Source of the DNA: JBCCFK01 sp965262315
GTDB taxonomy: Bacteria; Actinomycetota; Acidimicrobiia; Acidimicrobiales; UBA8592
NCBI GenBank assembly: GCA_965262315.1
Contig: CBDHFJ010000106.1
Span: 1 to 19,874 of the forward strand
Length of the DNA stretch: 19,874 bases
Reading direction: 5' to 3'
Position numbers and translations under genes: made by a program. Below are positions 6,834-13,717 of the stretch, in pieces. The stretch's first letter is position 1, and each line of letters starts with the position of its first letter. The notes beneath the pieces were generated by a model. The model did not search any database, had not been told where the DNA came from, and saw only the letters and a program-made list of their open reading frames with translations.

Positions 6834-7666
6834 CGAACGTCCGAGGACGGCCCTTCGTGGTCGTTTGCGCCGGCCTCGAGCAACCGTTCCAGCATCGGCA
6901 TCTCGACTCCGACGTCGGCACCCGCCTCCAGGCAGCGCCGCATGTCCTTGACGGGCATCCCGGTGAAGGTGATCCGCTTGCTGGGCATGGGCCAGGTCTC
7001 GGAAACCAGGCTGCGGCCGGTCGACCGGTTCAGGAACTCCATGAACGTCTCGAGCGACATGCCTTGTGACGCCACCATGTCGCGGACCTCCATCAGCAAC
7101 CCGAAGGTGCCGATGGCCATGGCGTTGTTCCCCAGCTTCATGACCTGCCCGGTCCCGATCGGACCACAGTGCGACACCGTCCCCATCGGCTCGAGGACGG
7201 CGCGGCACCGCTCGACGGCGTCGATCTCGCCACCGATCATCAGGGTCAACGTTCCGTCGACGGCGCCCTGGACCATCCCGCTGACCGGGCAGTCGAGGAC
7301 CGTCAGTTCGATCGACGCCGCTTCGGCGGCGAGTTCCTTGCAGTAGGTCGGCGAGACCGTGCTCATCACGATCACCACGCCGCCGGGCCGCATCGCCGCC
7401 ATCGCCCCATCGGGACCACGAAGCACTCGATCGTTCTGCGCCTCGTCCCACACGACCGTCATCACCACATCGGCCTGCGCTCCGACGGCGGCGGGCCCAT
7501 CGACCTCTCGGAGTCCGGCTCCGATCAGTCGCTCGATGGCGTCTCGGCTCCGATTCGCGCAGCTGACCACGTCGATCCCGGCGCGCAGGAGGTTGGCTGC
7601 CATCGGTTCCCCCATGGCCCCCAGTCCGATGAATCCGACGGTGGTCTGTGACACTGCCCTGTCCAT
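6830..7666 (-). CDS. 3-hydroxyisobutyrate-dehydrogenase-like NAD(P) oxidoreductase
   Basis: A 278-residue beta-hydroxyacid dehydrogenase: N-terminal Rossmann motif GFIGLGAMGEPMA (GLGAMG at 14-19), the MSTVSP segment near 101-106, CPVSG (126-130) for substrate binding, and GTGQVMKLGNN at 171-181 with Lys177 as the conserved catalytic lysine. The family oxidises 3-hydroxyisobutyrate, tartronate semialdehyde, L-serine or L-threonine-like substrates, or reduces imines. Coupling to the threonine-aldolase-like gene (4-bp ATGA overlap) favours a beta-hydroxy acid or hydroxy-amino-acid pathway. Start choice: ATG 7666 has no clear Shine-Dalgarno; GTG 7654 four codons in is an alternative with GGACAGG just upstream. 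TAGATT at 7692-7697 (minus) is a possible -10 giving a leader of about 19 nt. Confidence 0.92.
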   Translation of the reverse strand: MDRAVSQTTVGFIGLGAMGEPMAANLLRAGIDVVSCANRSRDAIERLIGAGLREVDGPAAVGAQADVVMTVVWDEAQNDRVLRGPDGAMAAMRPGGVVIVMSTVSPTYCKELAAEAASIELTVLDCPVSGMVQGAVDGTLTLMIGGEIDAVERCRAVLEPMGTVSHCGPIGTGQVMKLGNNAMAIGTFGLLMEVRDMVASQGMSLETFMEFLNRSTGRSLVSETWPMPSKRITFTGMPVKDMRRCLEAGADVGVEMPMLERLLEAGANDHEGPSSDVR

Positions 7667-7753
7667 TCGTTGGCGCTGCGGAAGTTGCCGCAATCTAGCG
7701 CTGAGCCCCGAAGGCAGCCCCTCGGTCACACCCGCTGACGCAGTGGAGTGGGT

Positions 7754-7771
7754 ATCCCCCGTTCGGGGGAT
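7754..7771. promoter_or_regulatory. Perfect palindrome ATCCCCCGTTCGGGGGAT, candidate operator
   Basis: ATCCCCC (7754-7760), a GTTC spacer, then GGGGGAT (7765-7771): a perfect 7-bp inverted repeat in the gap between two divergent oxidoreductase genes. If TATTTT at 7794-7799 is the -10 of the SDR gene, the centre falls near -43 of that promoter, where many activators bind. The regulator is not identifiable. A GC-rich palindrome could also be a hairpin, but no T-run follows. Confidence 0.4.
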
Positions 7772-7800
7772 GGGCACCGTCCGCCGTCATCGCTATTTTG

Positions 7801-7814
7801 GGAACGTACATTCC
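7801..7814. promoter_or_regulatory. Near-palindrome GGAACGTACATTCC, candidate repressor site
   Basis: GGAA-c-GTAC-a-TTCC is symmetric except at one base pair and lies immediately after the possible -10 TATTTT (7794-7799), across the expected transcription start and upstream of the GTG at 7831. The position fits a TetR-like repressor operator. The factor is unknown. Confidence 0.4.
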
Positions 7815-7830
7815 ACAAAGGACGACTGCC

Positions 7831-8811
7831 GTGACCTCCTCTCCCACCACCGCCCGCTCTGCCCTCGTGACCGGCGCCAACTCCGGCCTGGGCTTCGAGG
7901 CCGCCCGCCAGCTGGCCGAGCTCGGCTACGAGTCGATCGTGCTCGCCACCCGCACCCAACAGAAGGCCGACGACGCCCGGGCCGCCCTGGTGGAGGCGAC
8001 CGGCCGGGATCCCTTCTCCACCCTGGTCGTCGATGTTGCCGAGATCGGCTCCTCACGGTCCGCGGCGGCCGAGCTGGCACAACGCGGCGTCAGCTTCGAC
8101 TCCGTGTTGCTCAATGCCGGCATGGTCCCCGCGTCGCTCGACCACACCAGCGACGGCATCGAGATGGCGTTCGCGTCTTCGCTCATTGGCCACCACATCA
8201 TCACCGAGGCGCTGCTCGACGCGGGCCTCGTCAACGACGGCGGCGTGGTCGTCCTGGTGGGCTCCGAGGCCGCCAACGACGACCTGCCCAAGGCCATGGG
8301 CATGGGCGTGTACGACTTCGTCAAGGGCGAGCCGTCCGACTTCGGCCCGACCCCGGCGGAGGCCATGGAGCGGTTCGCTCGGGCCGACACCGATCTGAAG
8401 TACGACGGGAACCGCCAGTACTCCTCCACCAAGGCGTTCTCGGCATGGTGGTCGGCAGCGATGGCCCGCCGCCACCCCGGCGCCATCCGTTTCATCACCG
8501 TGTCACCGGGCGCCAACATGGGCACGAACGCGGCGCGCCACACGACCGGTGCCTTCAAGATCATGATCGCCATGATGCGGCGGGTGGGTCGCTTCGTCGG
8601 TATGGACCAGCCGATCGAGAAAGGGGCCGGTCGCTACATCGACGTCCTCGAGGGCAACGGTGGCCCGTACGAGAACGGCGCCACCTACACGTCCCGCCCC
8701 AAGAAGATGACCGGGCCGCTGACCAAGTCGACGCCTGCTCACCTCACCGACCGCGACCGCCAGGACGTCGCCCTCGGCGTCCTCGACCGACTGTCAGGCG
8801 TCGCCGCATAG
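7831..8811 (+). CDS. SDR-family oxidoreductase, long (protochlorophyllide-reductase/retinol-dehydrogenase-like) type
   Basis: A 326-residue SDR with TGANSGLG at 14-21, LLNAG at 93-97, Ser145 and Tyr197/Lys201 (YSSTK). It is about 60 residues longer than the FabG-like SDRs in this window. The TGANSGLGFEAA start, the SDGIEMAFASSLIGHH segment and an insert before the active-site Tyr resemble the protochlorophyllide-reductase/retinol-dehydrogenase-like group (in the broad sense). GTG 7831 is chosen because AAAGGA (7817-7822) lies eight bases upstream; a TTG at 7798 would add 11 residues but overlaps the putative -10 TATTTT. It diverges from the 3-hydroxyisobutyrate-dehydrogenase-like gene, with two palindromes between. 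Substrate unknown; the family is broad and includes aldehyde and steroid reductases. Confidence 0.9.
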   Translation: MTSSPTTARSALVTGANSGLGFEAARQLAELGYESIVLATRTQQKADDARAALVEATGRDPFSTLVVDVAEIGSSRSAAAELAQRGVSFDSVLLNAGMVPASLDHTSDGIEMAFASSLIGHHIITEALLDAGLVNDGGVVVLVGSEAANDDLPKAMGMGVYDFVKGEPSDFGPTPAEAMERFARADTDLKYDGNRQYSSTKAFSAWWSAAMARRHPGAIRFITVSPGANMGTNAARHTTGAFKIMIAMMRRVGRFVGMDQPIEKGAGRYIDVLEGNGGPYENGATYTSRPKKMTGPLTKSTPAHLTDRDRQDVALGVLDRLSGVAA

Positions 8812-8844
8812 CCGCTGCCCGCGGGCCGACGTTGCGGAGCCCGT

Positions 8845-8982
8845 CTAACCAGCGGCCAGCAGCTCCCAGAACCGGGCGTCGAACGGCACCGGGCGGTCGT
8901 CGCTGCCGTGCGGGTTGGTGGTTCGAGCGACGACGAGTTCTGGACATGCGACCGACCTCAATCCCTGCACCAGACCTCGCAC
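8845..8982 (-). other. Short open frame, possible gene remnant or extra 3' coding
   Basis: Between the SDR stop and the GT2 stop there are about 180 bases without an obvious gene. One minus-strand frame, from GTG 8982 to TAG 8845, gives 45 residues ending VPFDARFWELLAAG. The second half has the near-uniform G/C third positions of real genes here; the first half does not. It may be the 3' scrap of a lost gene or chance. No Shine-Dalgarno is seen. Confidence 0.2.
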
Positions 8983-8990
8983 GCTCCGGG

Positions 8991-10778
8991 TCAGAAATGG
9001 AACATCGCCAGCCCGAACACCACCGGTTGGAGTCCCACCAAGCTCCCCGCACCAACGATCGTGCTGGCGGCGATGCCGGCCGAGGGGGCCACTGCGAGCG
9101 ACCGGACAGACCTGCTGCCCCAGTCGACCTGATGCATGTGGACCATGAGCAGGTAGCCGATGCCGAGACCGACCAACGCGATCTGCAGCGTGAAGACGGC
9201 ACCAACGACGAACACCATCGCGATGCCGGCCTCCGCTCGCCTCACCTTGGGGTCGTCCGGGTCCGTCGTCTGCCAGAACGGTCGAGATCCGGCCGGCACG
9301 GCGCCGGCATGCTCGCGGTCTCCGGTCACGATGAACGTTGCCCGCCTGGTGAACACGTAGCCCATGACCGCCAGGGCGGTGAGCGGCGCCAGCGTCGAGT
9401 ACAGCGCAGTGGAATTGACCAGGAAGGCGACGAGGCGAACGGGCTGCCGCCAGAGCGCGAACACGAACGACAGCACGGGCGACGCGATCGTCGCGACGGT
9501 GACCAGATAGAGGTCGAGCCGGTGCAACGTGTCGAACGCCTCCGGCAGACGGAAGATCGGGATGTTCACCGCTCCCAAGCCGGTCTGCGCAGTCAAGACG
9601 TCCACCTCGCCGCTGAAGAGGGGCAACGCGATGCCTGTGATGATCATGAACATGAAGAAGAACAGCGTCAGCGGCAGATTGAGCGTCGGGAAAAGGATGT
9701 CGAGCTTCTCGGCGGTACTCATGCGGCGACTGCGGACGAGTCGGCCGGCGTAGTGATGAAGGAACTCGCTCGTACCACGACTCCACTTCACGTGCCGGCG
9801 GCGGAAGTCCCGAACCGTCGCGGGGAACTCCTCGTAGCACACCACGTCCTCAGCGAACCGGCCCTGGAAACCTGCCTCTCGCGCCTCGATCGCGAACGCC
9901 AAGTCCTCGCTCACAATGTGCGGGAACCCACCCGCCGCAACCCAGGCGTCTCGGCGGATGATCGCCCCGTGACCGAGAAACATCACGAATCCGAAGCGGT
10001 TCCGGAGGGGCTGATACCACTTCCAGTGCACATTCACGCCGACATGCATGTCGCGCTGGAGGAGACCGCCCTCAGCGAGACATTCGTGGTTCGCCTGGAT
10101 GAAGCCGACCGACGGGTCGGCTGTCATGCGCGGAACGAGCCGACTGAGGAAGTCCGAGGGAAGCCGCTCGTCGGCATCGACGACCACGAAGTAGGGGTCG
10201 TCGACCACCGACTCAAGTGCATGATTGAGGTTCCCGGCCTTGAACCCCTCGCGATCCGGACGCCTGATCACCGCGACACGGTCACGATGTCGGCGGGCGA
10301 ACGCATCCACCTGCCGCCGAGCCTCCATGCTGCTGCTGTCGTCGAGCAGGTAGACCCGGAAGTTCGGATAATCCTGCTCGACACATGTCGCGGCCGCCGC
10401 CTCCGAGAAGTCGTTGCAGGTCGTATACAGCACGGCGACATCGGGCAGTTCGTGTGCGGTAGCGGCTTCAGGGTCTCGGTGCCGGTCCAGGCGGGCGGTC
10501 AGACGTGCGAACACCACGACCGCGATGTTGTAGACGCCATAGAGCCACGCAAGGCACACGAAGACGGCGAAGTAGGCGAACAGGACCGTCTCCAACGCCC
10601 CATCGCCGGCCGCCACGAGGCGTCCGAGGACGCCTGCGAATCGAGCGAGGAGCGCGATCCAGACGGTGAGGACGAAGAGGTAGAACCACAGGCGTCGACC
10701 GCCGAGACGTCGGCACGTCCGGTCGGTCAGCGGTCGCGGCGTCTCGGCGTTCACGGGTGGCGGGGGGAGAGTTGTCAT
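8991..10778 (-). CDS. Membrane glycosyltransferase family 2 (cellulose-synthase-like polysaccharide synthase)
   Basis: A 595-residue integral membrane GT2. Two membrane segments (about 30-50 and 63-90) precede a cytosolic catalytic domain at about 110-350. The domain carries LLDDSSS (Asp146/147), VVVDADE (Asp201/203) for UDP-sugar and metal binding, SEDLA (Glu291-Asp292) as the general-base site, and RRRHVKWSRG at 326-335 in the place of the QxxRW product-binding motif. Four or five further membrane helices follow (about 363-390, 423-443, 450-475, 518-545, 563-592), forming the likely export channel. This is the architecture of processive beta-glycan synthases such as BcsA, HasA and PgaC. No PilZ domain and no accessory synthase genes are seen, so the polymer is unknown. 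The QxxRW site reads RHVKW, so processivity is uncertain. ATG 10778 has AAAGG in good position; start codon and Shine-Dalgarno both lie in an inverted repeat. Confidence 0.92.
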   Translation of the reverse strand: MTTLPPPPVNAETPRPLTDRTCRRLGGRRLWFYLFVLTVWIALLARFAGVLGRLVAAGDGALETVLFAYFAVFVCLAWLYGVYNIAVVVFARLTARLDRHRDPEAATAHELPDVAVLYTTCNDFSEAAAATCVEQDYPNFRVYLLDDSSSMEARRQVDAFARRHRDRVAVIRRPDREGFKAGNLNHALESVVDDPYFVVVDADERLPSDFLSRLVPRMTADPSVGFIQANHECLAEGGLLQRDMHVGVNVHWKWYQPLRNRFGFVMFLGHGAIIRRDAWVAAGGFPHIVSEDLAFAIEAREAGFQGRFAEDVVCYEEFPATVRDFRRRHVKWSRGTSEFLHHYAGRLVRSRRMSTAEKLDILFPTLNLPLTLFFFMFMIITGIALPLFSGEVDVLTAQTGLGAVNIPIFRLPEAFDTLHRLDLYLVTVATIASPVLSFVFALWRQPVRLVAFLVNSTALYSTLAPLTALAVMGYVFTRRATFIVTGDREHAGAVPAGSRPFWQTTDPDDPKVRRAEAGIAMVFVVGAVFTLQIALVGLGIGYLLMVHMHQVDWGSRSVRSLAVAPSAGIAASTIVGAGSLVGLQPVVFGLAMFHF

Positions 10779-10805
10779 GATCCGGCCTTTCGACTCGGAT
10801 CATGA
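10775..10805 (-). promoter_or_regulatory. Perfect 10-bp hairpin enclosing the start codon and Shine-Dalgarno of the GT2 gene
   Basis: Read on the minus strand, TCATGATCCG (10805 to 10796) is followed by an 11-base loop AGTCGAAAGGC and then CGGATCATGA (10784 to 10775). The arms are exact reverse complements. The AUG of the synthase (10778-10776) sits in the 3' arm and the AAAGG ribosome site lies in the loop. In mRNA this would hide the start codon; as DNA it could be an operator. Which one applies is not shown by sequence. Confidence 0.5.
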
Positions 10806-11112
10806 GACCATCGGCTGCCCTATCGAGACCCTAGCCGACGCTCAAATGTGGCCATGGCATGGAGCGGTCTCAACAGGAGGACGAGCACTCCCTCGCTTTC
10901 GCTTGAACAGCCGCAGGCTGCCAGGACTTCCTCGACGACCGTGCGCGTCGCCGAACCCGGGCATCGGCGGGAGACGTTCCCGATCTCGCGCGCTCTTGAG
11001 GCAGCGTTGATGGTTCGCAACGCATCGGAGAGACACCTCGGTTGTGACCACTCTCATTGACTACGGCAACGAGTCGAAATGGGCGTGGCCGCTCTGCCAG
11101 TAGTCTCCGGAC
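10806..11112. other. Intergenic region without a supported gene
   Basis: About 300 bases lie between the divergent GT2 and hydrolase genes. Several short open frames exist on both strands, but none has a family motif, a Shine-Dalgarno or steady third-position GC. GC content is visibly lower and more mixed than in the flanking genes. On the minus strand TTGAGC (10840-10845) and TAGGGC (10817-10822) are 17 bp apart and could be the GT2 promoter. CAGCC-gca-GGCTG near 10910-10922 is a small hairpin. Confidence 0.4.
11101..11106 (+). promoter_or_regulatory. -10 box TAGTCT of a leaderless transcript
   Basis: TAGTCT is followed by six bases and then the GTG start of the hydrolase at 11113, with no Shine-Dalgarno. 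The layout TAG..TCCGRC then start codon is shared with the RidA promoter at 5411-5422. Confidence 0.5.
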
Positions 11113-11892
11113 GTGACCGCCAGACCCGACTACGCGTTGCTCGACCAGGGTGGGCTGAGCGCCCAGGTCTTCTTCCCCCGTCCCGACCCGTCGCAGACAC
11201 CAGAGGGCGCGACCGACCATCTCGTCGAGGTCGAGCCGGGCGTGACCATCGCCGGCCGACGCTACGACGTCGACCCCCACGGCCCGACCGTCGTGTACTT
11301 CCACGGCAACGGCGAGGTCATCGGCGACCACGATGGGATCGCGCCGCTGTACCACTCGATCGGGGCCAACCTCTTCGTGTTCGAGTTCCGCGGCTACGGG
11401 CGGAGCAACGGTACGCCAACGATCGAACACCTGGTCGCCGACGGCGAGTCGTGCGGTCGTCGGGCGCTCGAGCTGCTCGATGCCGACGGCTTCGACGGCC
11501 CCCGAGTCGTGATGGGACGCAGCCTCGGGGCGAACCCGGCACTGGAGGTCGCCGCTCGCGTGCCCGGCTACAGCGGACTGATCCTCGAGAGCGGTGCAGG
11601 GAACATCGCCCGCTTCGTGGGCCGCCTCGGCCTCCAGCCCACCGACGACCTCGATCGCCTGGTCACCGACCACGCGGCGAAGCTGGCGACGATCGCCATA
11701 CCGACGCTGCTCATCCACGGACTCGCCGACGATCTGGTCCCGGTCGACACCGCCCTGGCCACCGCCGAGCTCCTCACCGGAAGCGAGACGACCCTCGAGC
11801 TGGTCGAGGGCGCCGGCCACAACGATCTGCTGTTCGTGGACGCCCGGCGCTACATGACCGCGATCTCTCGGTTGATCGAGGCCGCCGGGTGA
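11113..11892 (+). CDS. Alpha/beta-hydrolase-fold protein
   Basis: A 259-residue alpha/beta hydrolase of the BAAT/BEM46-like style. The oxyanion motif VVYFHGNGE is at 60-68, FRGYGRS at 92-98, the nucleophile elbow GRSLGA at 135-140 (Ser137), the acid in LIHGLADDLVP (Asp206 or Asp207) and the base in GAGHND (His236). All triad parts are present at normal spacing, so it is probably an active serine esterase, lipase or peptidase-like enzyme. There is no signal peptide or membrane anchor. GTG 11113 is supported by a -10 box six bases upstream and lack of a Shine-Dalgarno (leaderless). It converges with the thiolase gene, 52 bases apart. Substrate cannot be inferred. Confidence 0.9.
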   Translation: MTARPDYALLDQGGLSAQVFFPRPDPSQTPEGATDHLVEVEPGVTIAGRRYDVDPHGPTVVYFHGNGEVIGDHDGIAPLYHSIGANLFVFEFRGYGRSNGTPTIEHLVADGESCGRRALELLDADGFDGPRVVMGRSLGANPALEVAARVPGYSGLILESGAGNIARFVGRLGLQPTDDLDRLVTDHAAKLATIAIPTLLIHGLADDLVPVDTALATAELLTGSETTLELVEGAGHNDLLFVDARRYMTAISRLIEAAG

Positions 11893-11893
11893 C

Positions 11894-11922
11894 GCCGACC
11901 GCGTGTGGTGGAACTGGTCGGC
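11894..11922. terminator. Weak inverted repeat between convergent genes
   Basis: GCCGACC (11894-11900) is the reverse complement of GGTCGGC (11916-11922), with a 15-base loop, in the 52-bp gap between the hydrolase and thiolase stops. It could serve both strands as a weak terminator. No T-run is present. Confidence 0.25.
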
Positions 11923-11944
11923 CGACGTCGCGCCCGAGCGCTGG

Positions 11945-13117
11945 TCAGTAGACCTCGATCAGGCCGGCAGCTCCCTGGCCGCCACCGATGCACATCGTGA
12001 CAACGCCCCACTTGGCACCGCGACGCTTGCCCTCCTGGAGGAGGTGACCGGCGCAGCGGGTCCCGGTCATGCCGAAGGGGTGCCCGATCGCGATCGAACC
12101 GCCGTTGACGTTGTACTTCTCGGGATCGATGCCAAGGGTGTCGCGGCTGTACAGACACTGGCTCGCGAAGGCCTCGTTGAGCTCCCACAGGTCGATGTCG
12201 TCGACGGTGAGGCCGTGGCGAGCCAGCAGCTTCGGCACGGCGTACACCGGGCCGATGCCCATCTCGTCGGGCTCGCAGCCGGCGACGGCCCAGCCCTTGA
12301 ACGCACCCATGGGTTCGATGTCGCGCTTGGCCGCCTCGGTGTCCGACATCATGACCACAGCGGCCGCACCGTCGGAGAGCTGGCTGGCGTTGCCGGCGGT
12401 GATGTAGTTGCCCTCACCGCGGACCGGCTGGAGCTTCGCCAGGCCTTCGAGGGTGGTGCTCGGCCGATTGCACTCGTCGCGATCGACCGTGTAGTCGACG
12501 ATGGTCTCTTCCTTCGTCTCCTTGTCGACCAGCTTCATCTTGGTGTCCATGGGGACGATCTCGTCCTCGAAGAGCCCGTTCTCCTGGGCGCGGGCCATGC
12601 GCATCTGCGACTCGTAGCTGTACTCGTCCTGGTACTCGCGGGAGACGTTGTACCGCTCGGCCACGATGTCCGCGGTCTCGATCATCGCCATGTAGATCGC
12701 CGGGTACTCCTCCTGGAGGCGCGGGTCCATGTTGGCGGAGCCGCCGAAGCCGGGGCTCGGGATCGAGATGGACTCGACGCCGCCCGCGACCACCACGTCG
12801 GCGCCGTCGGCCTTGATGTAGTTGGCGGCGACGGCGATCGAGTTCAGGCCCGACGAGCAGTGGCGCTGGATGGTGTTGCCACCGGTGGTCACGGGCAGCC
12901 CGGCGAGCAGGCTCGACAGGCGACCGAGGTTGCCGGCGCCGTGCGCGCCGTTGCCGAGGGCGACGTCTTCGACGGCTTCGGGCTCGACACCGGCCTTGTC
13001 GACCGCGTTGCTGATGGCGTGGGCCGCCATCGACATCGCCGGGGTCATGTTGAAGCCGCCGCGGGCGGCCTTGGCCATGCCGGTGCGGGCGTAGGAAACG
13101 AACACTGCTTCATTCAT
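11945..13117 (-). CDS. Thiolase (acetyl-CoA C-acyltransferase)
   Basis: A 390-residue thiolase of normal length. The acylated nucleophile is Cys87 in QRHCSSGL, the general-base histidine is His346 in GGSIAIGHPFGMTG, and the second cysteine is Cys376 in MCIGGGQGAAGL. NEAF, the other conserved thiolase block, is also present (WELNEAFASQ). It should cleave 3-ketoacyl-CoA to acetyl- or propionyl-CoA plus a shortened acyl-CoA, or run in reverse. All catalytic residues are intact. ATG 13117 is preceded by GAGGAG (13126-13131, minus) with eight bases between, and TACGCT (13151-13156, minus) is a good -10. It stands alone on its strand. Whether it is degradative (FadA-like, including steroid side-chain thiolases) or biosynthetic cannot be told; nearby acyl-CoA dehydrogenases and P450 favour degradation. 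Confidence 0.95.
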   Translation of the reverse strand: MNEAVFVSYARTGMAKAARGGFNMTPAMSMAAHAISNAVDKAGVEPEAVEDVALGNGAHGAGNLGRLSSLLAGLPVTTGGNTIQRHCSSGLNSIAVAANYIKADGADVVVAGGVESISIPSPGFGGSANMDPRLQEEYPAIYMAMIETADIVAERYNVSREYQDEYSYESQMRMARAQENGLFEDEIVPMDTKMKLVDKETKEETIVDYTVDRDECNRPSTTLEGLAKLQPVRGEGNYITAGNASQLSDGAAAVVMMSDTEAAKRDIEPMGAFKGWAVAGCEPDEMGIGPVYAVPKLLARHGLTVDDIDLWELNEAFASQCLYSRDTLGIDPEKYNVNGGSIAIGHPFGMTGTRCAGHLLQEGKRRGAKWGVVTMCIGGGQGAAGLIEVY

Positions 13118-13171
13118 CGCGGGAACTCCTCGAGCCGTCGGAACCCGGCGAGCGTAGTCTCCGGCGAACGA

Positions 13172-13603
13172 TCAGTCGGACGGGGCCGCTGAGGCGCTCC
13201 CGCCGCACTGCCCGCACCGACCGGAGACCCGGACGTCGATCTCCTCAGGCGTGAAGTCGGTGTGCTGTTCGAGGGCCCGCCGCAGCTGGGGAACCAGCTT
13301 CGTCTGGTGATGGGTCACTTCGCCGCACCCGGCGCACATGAGGTGGATCGCCGCATCGTCATGGAACGGTTCCCACGTGGCGGCCTCGTCGAGCCGGGAC
13401 TCCCGCACCAGTCCCACATCGGCGAACAACGTGAGCGTTCGATACACCGACGACTCGTTGATGGAGGGGTCGACGTCGTGCACTCGACTGGTGATGGCCT
13501 GGGCACTGAGGTGCCGGCCGGCCTCCGCCAGGACGTCCCAGACCACCCGCCGAGGGTGGGTGACACGACAGCCGTGGGCTCGCAGGGCGACCTCCAGATC
13601 CAC
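13172..13603 (-). CDS. Fur-family metal-responsive repressor (possibly Nur-like)
   Basis: A 143-residue Fur-family protein. The N-terminal winged helix covers about 1-80 (CRVTHPRRVVWDVL, SAQAI, then NESSVYRTLTLFADVGLV as recognition region). The dimerisation domain has HDDAAIHLMCAGCG at 81-94 and CGQCG at 130-134; Cys90/93 and Cys130/133 form the two CxxC pairs that usually hold structural zinc. His31 (GRHLSA) matches a conserved metal ligand. GTG 13603 is chosen: it gives the normal N-terminus and TACGCT (13610-13615, minus) lies six bases upstream, so the transcript is probably leaderless. It diverges from the CbiMQO-type transporter, and the gap holds a Nur-box-like sequence, so nickel sensing is inferred. 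Zur, Mur or general Fur cannot be excluded from the protein alone. Confidence 0.92.
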   Translation of the reverse strand: MDLEVALRAHGCRVTHPRRVVWDVLAEAGRHLSAQAITSRVHDVDPSINESSVYRTLTLFADVGLVRESRLDEAATWEPFHDDAAIHLMCAGCGEVTHHQTKLVPQLRRALEQHTDFTPEEIDVRVSGRCGQCGGSASAAPSD

Positions 13604-13640
13604 GGCCTCAGCGTAGGCCCGGGCGCTGCATCCGTTCCTA

Positions 13641-13657
13641 TTGCGAATCACTTGCAG
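13641..13657 (+). promoter_or_regulatory. Nur-box-like operator TTGCGA-N5-TTGCAG
   Basis: TTGCGA (13641-13646), five bases, TTGCAG (13652-13657). The published Streptomyces Nur consensus is TTGCAA-N5-TTGCAA, so 10 of the 12 defined positions match. The second half overlaps the likely -35 of the transporter promoter, the right place for repression. An overlapping inverted repeat ATCACT-N6-AGTGAT (13647-13664) may be part of the same or another site. Confidence 0.55.
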
Positions 13658-13681
13658 TAGTGATCGGCGGCGTCGTACGGT
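13652..13681 (+). promoter_or_regulatory. Candidate promoter of the Ni/Co transporter operon
   Basis: TTGCAG (13652-13657) and TACGGT (13676-13681) are separated by 18 bp and fit -35 and -10 elements. The start of transcription would be near 13688, leaving a leader of about 30 nt that holds GAGAGGA (13704-13710). No cobalamin riboswitch could fit in so short a leader. Confidence 0.45.
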
Positions 13682-13717
13682 GCCGCGGACGCCCGTCCGA
13701 ACCGAGAGGACCCTTCG

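Noticed and set aside
7359..10805. Plus-strand open frame of 1148 codons
   Set aside because: It lies antisense to the hydroxyacid dehydrogenase, in a wrong frame of the SDR gene and antisense to the GT2 synthase, all with full family motifs. Its translation is low-complexity Arg/Gly/Asp/Glu, typical of shadow frames in GC-rich DNA.
13604..13717. Cobalamin riboswitch ahead of the CbiMQO operon
   Set aside because: The gap is only about 110 bases, with a promoter inside it and a leader of about 30 nt, and no B12-box-like sequence is seen. Too short for that riboswitch.
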